Positions 29,201 through 41,200 of a stretch of 64,000 nt of DNA are shown piece after piece (position 1 is the first letter of the stretch; every line of letters begins with the position of its first letter). The stretch is from assembly GCA_963576725.1 (NCBI GenBank), contig OY755243.1, positions 77,541,349 through 77,605,348 on the forward strand, given 5' to 3'. This DNA is from Azorinus chamasolen (taxonomy: Eukaryota; Mollusca; Bivalvia; Cardiida; Solecurtidae). A program made the translations under genes and the position numbers. The notes beneath the pieces were generated by a model. That model did no database searches and was not told the origin of the DNA. It saw nothing but the letters and a program-made list of their open reading frames with translations.

Positions 29201-32200
29201 TCTGATCATTAGTTTTGATGGAATAAGTTTTGAAAACTCTGAATTCTGCTTAAGCCGGTGCTAGGGTGTGTGAGTAGTGTTGCACTTTTAATTACTACTC
29301 ATGAACAGACTCTAAGTAAAACCGAGTCTGCGATTTTCTCTTTTGACATTGTTAATTTTGCTTTAGAAGGAAAGCCCACTTTCAAAATATTAATCACTAC
29401 TTTGTTAGGATTGGTTGATTCAAGTTTAAAAGATCTCACTTCGTGAGGGAACTTTGAAATTAAAATAAAGCTAAATCTTTTACATAATACAGATTTTTGT
29501 GATGAGCAGCTCTGATAACAGATGTCCACTAGGCAGTCGTGTAGATACAAAATGACCAACTTATCCTTTCAATACATGCTTGAACCAAGTCATTTTCGTT
29601 TTGTGTATGCCCCCTTTCTAGGTACTTTTGCTCCACAGACTCTAGCTCAATTTTACGAGGCATACAGTCCATACATGACCCAACATTGAAATGTAATACT
29701 TGTTCTTATTTTGTCCCCTACAGTTATCTGAATATTTTTTTCTCCCCTTTTTGACCATTGAACTTAAGTATTCAAAGACACTGCTGGATATTTCACATGC
29801 TCCCCTTCCCAAAGTAGACTCATTCCATAGATAGCCATAAGCATTACTCAAGGTAGATTCAAATGCCTTAGGTGTCACTAGCACCTCTTCAAGATCAAAG
29901 CATGCTGCTGTGAATGTTAAGTCACTGTTTTCTTGTCGGTTTCATTTTTTTCTCTGGATAACTCCTTAAATTTTTAATATAGCTTTCATACTTTTCTTTC
30001 ATTTTTAGTTTGAGACATTTTATATGAGTTGCATAGATCACATTGATCCTTGATTGGTTAGTCAAAAGCAATATTAAAATGTGTGTTTAAAATTTGCCTG
30101 TACATGTTGAGGGAGACTGGGAGACATGCTGAATTTTTTTGTGCAATTCTCTAAATAGAGCCTGTACATAAGTGCAATACTAAGTTCTTGGCCCAGGTAC
30201 ATATTTTACCATCTTTTCTACAATAATGACTTTCAATAACAGGAAACGACTCAATATGTGACACTGCAAAATAATTTTATCTTCTGGTATTCTGTTTGGT
30301 ATAATTACTGTGACTGCCTCTATTTTCTAACTTTACAATCTGAGTAATAGTTTGGGTCTCTTTAAAAGTCACTTTTTGAAACCATTGTGATAAACAGAGC
30401 TCTATTTATCACACTGGTGTCAAAACTTCATAACTACAAAATTCTTAAGTTTTTCCTCCAAAAACATCATATTATAACTCAAAATATTTACAGTTTTCTG
30501 TGAATTCCGATATATCGTGATATTTCTTAGCCGATTCATATCTATATGAAAATCTCAATCAATATGACACTTCTAATTATAGCTTATGAGGTAACAGGTT
30601 AATTAACCAAGATTGTATGCAGGCACATGATAAATTGATGTCTCAACAAATAGTGGAAAGTCATATCTATAATGTAGAGTACTATATAATAAGAAAACAA
30701 AGCAGACCCAGACCAGACTAACTCCTGTTAGAGCTGTCTGATCTGGGTCTTCTCTTCTTGCAAAGGTGTGAAAGGCATATCTATCATGAAGTAAAGGGTT
30801 TAAATACTTTTAAACATAGGACCTGCATGATAGCAATTAAGTTAAGTTATACACTCACGTAGTTGCTTAAATTTTAATCCGCTACCAAATTATATTTTTG
30901 TTCTGACGAGGGTTTATCAACCACTCAGACCTTCAGTCCTCATGATTAATCACCTGTATCAGAACTCAAAACCTTTGTTGATTCCCCCTATCCATAATGC
31001 TTATCCCTTTACCTGTTCTATATTTATACCAGATTTCAATAACTTATGAATATTCATGAACAAAATAATTATAAATAATAAAATATTGAAGGTGGAGCTG
31101 TCACTGTAGCTATTTTAGAAACTAAAGAAACATATCTTTCAAATTCCTTTAGCAAACAGCAGACACTGATCAGATGGCTCCTGTAGGAGCTGTCTGATTT
31201 GGGTCTACTCTGTAAAACTTTGCAGATGCATGAAAAGGTGTGTATATGATGGAAAGGGTTAAACAGATATGATTTCTTAAACAAACTGCTGAAAGCCTTT
31301 GAAGTCAATGTCATTTCATATAAAAACTTTTCAAAAACATTTAATAATAAGCAAATATATAAATCACAAATGCATAGCCTTCCTTACTTCATTTAGTAAC
31401 TTTGTACACTGACATCATTAAGCTATTGTTAAGAATTTTTTAAAATTAATCTAATTTTAAGCAAGTTTTAAATTTTACCCCACCCACTCAAAATCATACA
31501 CAGTATGTTACATGTGCTTTTTGACCTTATCAAAATAGTTATTATCCTTTTGTCATGAAGCTTCGTAATAACAGTACATGTGTATCAAACAAGAACAAAT
31601 TAGTTACAGAGCTCTGTTACTTTTCTTGTAAATTTCAAATTTTGATAGTAAACAAACTTCTGTAGTCTTGTCTGAAGGTCAAGGATGCATGTATACTTAA
31701 ATAGGTCTATTTATTGGTTTACAACTATAAAATTTACAGTAACTATTTTTTTAAGATGAAAAACACCACTTTTTTTCTTTTTTTGCGTAAGAAAAAAATA
31801 TTAAATGAAAGAAATCAACATGTACCACTACATTTTCATCATTATTTCTCAGTGCAAAACTATGTCTAAGTCAAGTTAGTGCACCTTTTGCACTGACAAT
31901 ATTTTCTAATTTATCAAATTATGAGAGCAAAACATTAGCTAACTCCACTTAGACATAGTTTTGCACTGAAGAAATTACCATTTAGACTTAGCATATTTTA
32001 TAAAAAATGCAATAATTTTGAAAATGCAAGGAATATAAGCAGAATATTTTGAGGGATGAAGGGGAATATAAAAAGCCTTGAGAATTTTTGAAAAAAGCAT
32101 TTTTGCCAAAATAGTGAGTTAGCCTAGTTTTGCGCTGAGCCATCGATTTGATATGTCGTTTCGGAGTTATGGCCCTTTTACTTAAAAAATAATGTAAATA

Positions 32201-35200
32201 CATGCAAATAGTATGTCCGTTGTTTCCTGGGAAAACTATTTGAGAGATATTAATGAAACTTCACACAAATCTTTAATGCATCAAGATCTGAAGCTGAGTT
32301 GATTCTGAGAATCATTTGATTTTTCGTTTCAGAGTTATGGCCCTTGTCCTTAAAAAATAATGCAAATACATGCAAATAGTTTGTCCGCTGTTTTCTGGAA
32401 AACTATTTGAGAGATATTAATGAAACTTCACATAAATATTTAATGCATCAAGATCTGAAGCTGAGTCGATTCTGAGGTTCATTTGATTTTTCGTTTCAGA
32501 GTTATGGCCCTTTTACTTAAAAAATAATGCAAATATATGCATATAGTTTGTCCTCTGTTTTCTGGGAAAACTGTTTGACAGATATTAATGAAACTTCACA
32601 CAAATGTTTAATGCATCTAGACCTGAAGCTAAGTCAATTCTGAGGTTCATTTGATTTGTCGTTTCGGCCCTTGCACTTAAAAGAAATAATGCAAATCTAT
32701 GCAAATATATATGAGGATGGCCATAACTTTTTCATTTGAAATGATATTTACTTCAAAAATTTTTATATGGTTAAACCTTAATATGAAGTTTCACATATAT
32801 TGCGGGGTTTTTGGTAAGTCATTTTATTCTAAAGTTATGGTACTTGAACTTTGTGTGTTTGTTGCTTTGTTTGTCGGTCAGCTTTTAGTTTTGTCTCTTG
32901 TTTTCTGGGAAAACTATTAAAATGATATAAATGAAACTTAAAAGAAATGTTTTAAGCAACAAAATCTGAAGCTGAGTTTATTTTGAGGTTCATTCAGTTT
33001 ACAGAGTTATGGCTGTTGCACTTTTCAAAAATCTGCAAATGTGAGGATATTTTTAATTTAACTTTTTTATTTAATAAGATATTCACTTCATTTTTTTAAA
33101 AAATAGTATCACCTTAATATGGAAATCAAGTTCTGAAGCACAGATTAGAAATTGTCAACACTTATAAGGCATGTTGAATCAGAGAAAGTTTGCAAGTGGG
33201 CGTATTATGTACCGTATGCGGTACTCTTGTTTTGAATTTTGTAGTTTGAAACCATTGTGATAAATAGAGCATTTGCTGCTATAGGAGCAAATGCTCTATT
33301 TATCTCAATGGTTTCACAAAGTGACTTTTACAAAGTCGTCAAAAGGCGCCAATATGCAGGAATGGGTTAACAAGGCAATTCACGTATTCACATGCTGTTG
33401 TTGATCGGCTTTAATTATACCTTTGTGGGGCCTAACGTAAACAATGGAAGTAAGTACTATAGCATTTTGGCCAAAGCTAGGCGAACGATAAAAATATTTT
33501 AGAGGTAATGAGACCAAACACTTCTTAGAAGTACATGTATTCAATGAAATTCCGTGTAAAACGTACATAATGCAATCTATTATGTTTATTTTTATTTATA
33601 CAATTGCAATAAGATATATTGTTGACAGATATCTGACAGAATTTTTAGATTAACTCATTCTCTCCTAGGCTATTTTTAGACCCAACCTCTTTGAATATGT
33701 CTACCGAAAAGGAGCATTACCTAGAGGAAAGGAAAAAAATAGAATTTTGAAGTTTGAAACCATTGTGATAAATAGAGTATTTGCTCCTTTAGGAGCAAAT
33801 GCTCTATTTATCACAATGGTTTCATAAAGTGACTTTTATAAATGTGCAAAAAAACGTCACTAGGGGATAATGTGTTAGTTTAGTTTTCTTTTATGAATTT
33901 ATGAACTGCTTGTACTATCAATATATTTTCTTCATATGTATAATTAGAAATAAAATATGTTTAAACTAGGGATAATGTGTTAATGATTATTTCCTTTTTC
34001 TTTTTTGAAGATTGGGTGAGCACTTGGCAATGAAAGAGGTGAGTAGATCATCACTGTATTTATGTTACTGTTTTGAAGCAACTCAGAATCTGACCAATCA
34101 GATGCTAAGAATGAGCTCGGACTCAAGCAAAAAGTTTTATAACCTTGTGGGCCGGGCCGATCAATCATAGCTCATATCACTTACCTTATAGCATAAGCAT
34201 CGGGGCTGCCACTTCCATTTTAATGACTTTTTTGTGGCATGCGGGAAGTCAATGTTAACCTGGCCAATTGAGATGGAATGGTCAATTTAAATAAAATAGA
34301 AGTTTATTTGGAAAAAATAACCTTTTGCTACAACATAAGCATCTTTGTCGGCTTCATCATAATTCACTTGATGGTTCATCATAAAAGAAGCCACAAATAA
34401 TACTAACATTCATAATAATTACAGACAGTGTATTGTCCCTTTGGATCCATTTAAAACTTGGATGTTTGTTGACAGAAAAATAATGCCATTATCTCCCATT
34501 AACCTTTTACTCCATGAATATTATCATGTAAGAAATAATGACATCATGAATATTGATTAACCATTTACTCCATAAATACACCTTTCTACGCCTTTGCAAA
34601 CAGAGTAGACCAAGATCAGACGGCTCCTATAGGAGCCGTCTGATCAGGGTCTGCTCTGTTTGCTTTCGAAAATATATAGATCTGATTCTTCAGTTTCTGC
34701 TATGGCTAAAAATTCCTGTGTCCATGTGCTATTATAGCAATTAATCAGATTGATATTTATGACATCGTTATTTCTTACATGAATATTCATGGAGGAAAGG
34801 GTTTAAAGAATTTTCTTAATGACAAGTATGAACAAGGAAAATTGTTTTGAGACAGAAACTGAAGAATCAGATCTATATAATGACTTAAGCAGAGCAGATC
34901 CTGCTCAAATGGCTCCTGTTTTCTGGGTTCTCAGTTTGCAGAGGCATAAAAAGGTGTATCTGTGGAATAAAGGGCTAACAATTTTAACCCTTCTCTTGCT
35001 GAATTTTAAAATACATTTCTCCTTCTTTACCCATGCCCTGTTGTATAATTACATATATCTTCACTGTGTACAAGTATTTCGCTGTGCAATCACTGCTGTG
35101 GGGTGCACTGGTTGCACAACCAACTTGTATATAGTGCAGACCCTGATGAGACAACTCCTGCAGGAGCTGTCTCATCTGGGTCTTCACTATTTACAGGTAG

Positions 35201-38200
35201 GTATATTGACATGAATAGCAAGCGAAGGGTTAAGACTGATCTCAACTGTTGTACATCCTGGATATTACACCCTTGCAAACCCTTTCACCGCCAATATCGC
35301 AAAAATGTACCACAACAAATATTGTGCTTTATTTCTTTGAAATTTGCTTTTATTTTACTAATTTCCTTATTTTACTGAATGATTCAACAAAATTGGTTTA
35401 CAGACGACAATTAGATATTTGGCGCCCAAAGAGTTAATATTCATACAGTTATTATTTCTTACATGAATATTCATTTGGTTGAGAGCCAAAACAGAACAAA
35501 AGAAATGCTGAAGCCTAGCTGTCTTAACACTTTACTCCATAATATGCCTTTCTATGCCTTTGCAAACAGAGTAGACCCAGATCAGACGGCTTCTATAGGA
35601 GCCATCTGATCAGGGTCTGCTCTGTTTGCTTATGGATATAATATATATACCTGATTCTCTAGTTACTGCTTCGGCAGACATGTCATATTTTAATACGCCA
35701 TTTTAAAAATCAATCTAATTAATATTCATGATCTAATAATTTCTTTCATGAATATTCATGGAGGAAAGGGTTAATTGGTCACGTTAGAGAAAACTTCTCT
35801 GTACTGGGATAAACACCAAAGACTGGGACTAACTAAAATTGAACATTTTCTTATATTTAATCCTTAGCTTATGAATAATCATGCAAGATTCAGTCATCAC
35901 TTCATGAATATTCATTGACTGAATTTTAAAATGGTACCTAAACAAGGGAACTTTTGGCCATGAAGGAAACTTTAGAATTAGGTCAATGTATATTATCTAT
36001 AGGCAAACAGAGCAGACCCAGATCAGACAGCTCCTACAGGAGCTGTCTGATCTGGGTCTACTCTGTTTGCAAAGGCATAGAAAGGCATATTTATGGAGTA
36101 AAGGGATAAAACAGCTTGGCTTCAGCATTTCTTTTGTTCTTTTTGCAAAATCATGAAAAGGCAGCTCCATCAGGGAAAAGGTTAATAACTAGGTATATCT
36201 GTGTTGTAGATTTTTACGGAAACGGCTAAGAAAAGTCCATACCTGGTTGACCAGTTTGAACGGTATTTCCTAGGGGGTGTGGATGACATGGCTGGCTGGA
36301 CAGACAGAATCTGGCATGAAACAATCACCATGTTTGAAAGAGGCTCTGAGTAAGTCGTTGCTGTCTGAAGGTTTCTTACATTGAATGCTTTGTACAGTAA
36401 ATAGAGCTGTAGATAAGAGGATTGTTGATCTCAGAGGTCTAGATAAGATGCGTAAATTGAAACATTTTCAAGAATAACTCCTTTATTTCTCCACCAAACA
36501 CTACACTGTGACCACTCTTTAGAATCGTCTCTTCGAGACGATTCTAAAGAGTGGTCACAGTATAGAGTTTGATGGAGAAATGACGATTTTAGTATATATA
36601 TGGGTACATACCTTTATCTGTAGCTCTGTGATCAGTATAAATCTTTTATCTCCCAACCTAATGCTATCATATGGAGCTATTCTTATGATTAGCACCAAGA
36701 TAGCTGAGAAATAAGAGATTTAGATCAATCACTACCATTCTACAACTAATTTTTATATTTTTCAAACACAAATTCACCTTTTACTCCATACACCTTTCAA
36801 AGCTTTTGCAAACAGATTAGACTTAGATCAGACAGGTCCTAAAAGAGCCTACTGTGTCTACTGTGTTTGCTTATGGAACTGTTTAGATTTGATTCTACAT
36901 TTTTTCCATGGCTAAAAATGACTGTGTTCATTTTCAATAGTATAGAATTTCAGCAAACTTTATATTCATGAGTCATGACTCATGTTTTTTTGCATGAATA
37001 GTATTTATAATGGGCAGAGTTTTACATGAATGTTCACAAATAAGGGGATGACTGAAATAGATTTCAATCTCACTCAGAATGATAAGTAAATGTAAACTAC
37101 TATGACTTGAATTATTTTTAGGTATCAAACTGTTACAGTCTGAGGACCTCTATAATAGAAATCTCAGCTTGCCCTTTAACCCATTACCTCAAAGGCTATT
37201 TTTAGATCCAACCTCTTTGAATAAATCTACTGACAAAGCAACATTTATTAGAAAAAAAATGAAAATTTTAGAATTGTGTAGTTTTTAAACCATTGTGATA
37301 AATGATTTCAAAAAGTGACTTTTACAGAGGCGTCAAAAGGCGTAAATATGATAGAATGGGTTAAGTGAGACAAAGATTATTGCAAACTGTGTCTTTTTGA
37401 CTCAGTGAATTTTTTTTTTTTTTTGCAGAGTCTGTTCAATACCTAAGAGCACACTGTTTCTGCAGTGCAATTCTAGCAATACTAACATGCGTGGGTACCG
37501 GCCACCTGGAAGGAATGGCTACTTTACCAGACCACCAACAGATGGTATATCTAGAGACGATTTCACTGTTGAGAAGGTTTTACGGGGTATTAGAATCAAA
37601 CCAACAGTAGGATTTATGGTATGTATCATAATTTCAGTAATACACGCCCCCTCCCCCACTCTTAATAAACACACCTTGATTGAACAACTTAAACTTCCAC
37701 AATTGTCATTAGATAAAAGAATACAGGTTTTTCAAAATACAAGTGGTAGCTTAATGCAGAATGAAAGCAATTCAGAAAACTCTTCTAAGAGCTTTCTGCA
37801 TTTCGTTCATTCTGCATTAAATAATCAACTGTGTACAATATGCAAGAAGCTCATTTAAAAAAAAAATGTAATGTCATGAGAGCGTTTAATAGTGGTAATA
37901 TAGTATGTAAGATCTCTCAGAATTTCTACCGTTTCATACATGATACTGAATGTTCTCTGTTGTTAACCCTTTACCCCTTGAATATTCATGTAAGAAATAA
38001 TGACATCATGAATATTAATAAAAATATTTTTGACAATGGGACATGGGCATGGAAATTTGTTGCCACAGTAGAAACTGTAGAATGATATCTATATTATTTC
38101 TTAAGCAAACAGAGCAGACCCTGATAAGATGGCTCCAATAGGAGCTGTCTGATCTGAGTTTACTCTGTTTGCAAATACGTAGAAAGGATTATTGATGGAG

Positions 38201-41200
38201 TAAAGAGTTAAGCAATAATGGACCAGTTTACTTCAAAAATCAGCATTCATAGAGTTAACCCATTCCCTCATAGGCTATTTTTAGATCCAACCTCATTGAA
38301 GAAATTTACCGAAAAGGAGCATTAACTAGAAGAAAGGAAACTTTTAGAATTGTGCAGTGTTTAAACCATTGTGATAAATAGAGCATTTGCTTGTATGGAG
38401 CAAATCCTCTATTTATCACAATGGTTTCAAAAAGTGACTTTTACAGAGGTGTCAGGTGTCAATATGAGGGAACGGGTTAAGGAAGGTAATTAATTTAAAA
38501 TTAAGTTTGCCTTGCTATTTACATTGTTGTGATAACCTTTGCAAATGCTGAGAATCCAGATTTGACACCATATATCTAGGAGAGTCACAGTGTCAAATCT
38601 ATTTGTCACTGTAAGTGTTTTTGGAAAGAAATATTTTCATGCAGAAAAAAAATACTTAAAGGAATTGATTGGTTTACAGAACTCTACTTGATGTTGATAG
38701 GTTTAGTTCATGTCCATGACTTTGTTTCTGTCAGGATAAGCTCAAGAAGAAAATGAAAAAGAATTCGAAGACTGGAACAAAGAAGCAACTCAAGCATACT
38801 AAAGCAACATTTAAGAAACCTAACAAGGTGCTATTTGTCCAACAGCCATATGCTAGACTAGGGGAGTAAGTAAATTCATAATTGGTATATTTTAAAATAT
38901 TTTTTCTCTGTTTATCAAACAGCATCAGGCATATATTCTGTGACAAAAAGGCTCAATCACACCATTCATACGTATTGCCAAGATCTTGTCTTAACAGGAA
39001 AACATTAAAACTTGATGAGTATCCATGCAATATTATTAATTTAAATTTTGTATTAAAAGTATAAGTATGGAATGCGGGTCGGGACATGCCAATTGCTACT
39101 TTGCCAGTTGCCAAATGCTAATTGCTTTTTTGCAAATTGCTAAATGCCAATTGCTAATTTGCCAGTTTAGTTGGTCAAGTATCGCCACCGCATTGCCTTT
39201 TCGGGACCTAGATTGGCGGGTTTCATTCCACAATATGTTTTGTGTTCTTTATGAATGATATTGTCCTGAGATTTTATAGAAGTAAGACCCTTGTGGTACC
39301 ACATGGAATGCGGATCGGACCATGCCAATTACTAAATGCCAATTGCTAATTTGCCATTTGCTTAATGCCAATTTGCCAAATGCCAATTGCTAATTTGCCA
39401 AATGTCAATTGCTAATTTGCCAAATGCCAATTGCTAATTGCCATATTGTCATTAATTCTAGTTTCTTTTCTCTGAAAAGTGTTTGGCGGATCCAAGGATT
39501 AGACAGATCGGCGGGCTTCATTCTACAATATGTTTTGTATCCTTATCAAAACAATATTATACCCAATTTTTGTAGATCTGTACGCGAGAAGAACACGTCC
39601 GTAAATTTTTCATGTGGCAAATTGCAGTTTAGCAAATGGCAATTGGCATGTCCCGACCCGCATTCCATAGTATAAGATAAGAAAATGGCTTTTAACCCTT
39701 TCACTCATATAAATGTGTTTTCACGCATTTCCAAACAGAGTAGACCCAGATCAGACGGCTCTGATCAGGGTCTGCTCTGTTTGCTTATGGAATTTGATAG
39801 ATCTGTTTCTTTAGTTTCTAAAATGGCTACAATATTCCACCATGCATATTTCTTTTATAACTATTTTGTTAATGAATATTCAGTAGGTATTGAAATTTGG
39901 AATTATAAACACAGGACAGGGAAAGGGTTAATGACAAGCAGTAAACACTCAGATCTGTAGCATGAATTGAAAGCAAACAGAGCAAACTCTAGTCAGACCT
40001 GACCCAGATCTGTACATGTAAATGGTTAACAAATTAAAAAATGTGACTTGTGGCTAAGTGCTTGGAAAATTAGCTTGTAAAACCAATGTAGCCTGTAAGC
40101 AAGATGACATTTTTGCTGTTTTAGGCAATACGCACAGGGAGATTTGAACTCTGATGGCTACAGGGACCTAGTGGTTACAGCTCCAGGTTACGGCAGGAAG
40201 GGAAGTCCACAGGAAGGCCGAGTCTATATCATACATGGTATGTGTTCATTTCACCACTCATAATTATGATCTTAGTATTAGATGGTATATTGATTACCCT
40301 GAATATTCAGCTGATCTATTAAAGGGAAATCTTAGGGAAAGAGTATACACCAAGATCAAACTGCTCCTTAACAGGGGCAGATTGATCTGGGTCTACATTC
40401 TTCACTATTCAATCTGTCTAATTTAAGGTTATTAAATTGTTGCAAAATTGACTCTAAATATTGAAATTTGCAACTGAGAGGAAAGGAGATAATTGTGTCC
40501 AAATAGTCATGATAATTATGGTATCCTAAATAGTCAACTAACAGACTCAAGCAAATAGTGCGGAGTCAGATTAAACTGTGCCTGAAGGAGGAGTTTGATG
40601 ACAGTCTTCACTATTTGTAATTCTATCTTTCTATTTCAACCATTTCCCTGTTCTATGTTTATTCAAAATTTCAACACCTACTGAATATTCATGGAGAAAA
40701 TAGTTACATGTATAATGACATATGGATGGTGGAACATTGTAGCCATTTTAGAAACTAAAGAAACAGATCTATCAAATTCCATTGACAAACAGAGCAGGCA
40801 TGGCAATTTGACAGAGTGTATGGCATGTTATGACCGGTATGGATTGTGTATGCATAACTAATAGTGTAGACTGTCATCAAACTGCTCCTTATGAAATAGT
40901 TTGATCTTGGTATACACATTTTTGTCTAAGTTTGTCTGGCTGAATATCATTGTCAATTCCAGTAACTTTGACCATGAACTGGGAATAAATTCTCAAATCA
41001 CAGTAGAAGATTTAACCCATTCCCTCCTAGACTATTTTTAGACTCAACCTCTTTGAGTTAATATACTGAAAAAGAGCATTAACTATAGAAAGGAGAATTT
41101 TAGAATTGTGTAGTTTTGAAACCATTGTGATAAATAGAGCATTTACAAAAGCAAATAAAGGTGTCAGTAGGAGAGAATGGGTTTTAAAAAATAAAGACTG

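Larger units (their letters stand above)
26589..32145 (-). mobile_element. T: 5.6-kb DNA transposon with 30-bp inverted ends
   Basis: Left end CGATGGCTCAGCGCAAAACT plus AGGCTAACTC; the right end (32116-32145) is its exact inverse. Target duplication ATTT (26585-26588, 32146-32149). Subterminal repeats near both ends carry CAGTGCAAAACTATACCTAA and TTTTGCACTGA. It has a decayed transposase on the minus strand and several MITEs inside. Confidence 0.9.
25401..33233 (+). mobile_element. Tandem-core element (TACGCCCACC hairpin) carrying transposon T
   Basis: Hairpin TACGCCCACC ... GGTGGTCGTA, a GTCC/GTTC microsatellite (25445-25510), then ~177-bp cores with GAGATATTAATGAAACTTCA, AATGCATCAAGATCTGAAGC and TTTCAGAGTTATGGCCCTT. 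The cores flip orientation at about 26086. Cores resume after T (32146-33060), and it ends GCGTATTATGTACC ... TACTCTTGTTT. Confidence 0.82.
25314..33366. mobile_element. B MITE split by an 8-kb nested insertion
   Basis: The left arm is 25314-25400 (CCCATTACCTCATAGGC ... AGAGGAATTTTTA). The right arm is 33234-33366 (AATTTTGTAGTTTGAAACC ... GAGCAAATGCTC ... TGCAGGAATGGG). TTAA at 25310-25313 and 33367-33370. Confidence 0.85.
35496..36137. repeat. 27-bp inverted repeat framing two A MITEs
   Basis: ACAAAAGAAATGCTGAAGCC (35496 on) and its inverse ending at 36137 match over 27 bp with one mismatch. Confidence 0.7.

Noticed and set aside
34984..35278. Short proteins with [17 protein letters not shown] seen at three places
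   Set aside because: They translate the D MITE hairpin; the repetition comes from the transposon, not from a gene family.
37487..37858. Independent 123-residue gene
   Set aside because: Its first part is GPLD1 exon 11 in frame; the rest is intron and an F-type palindrome.
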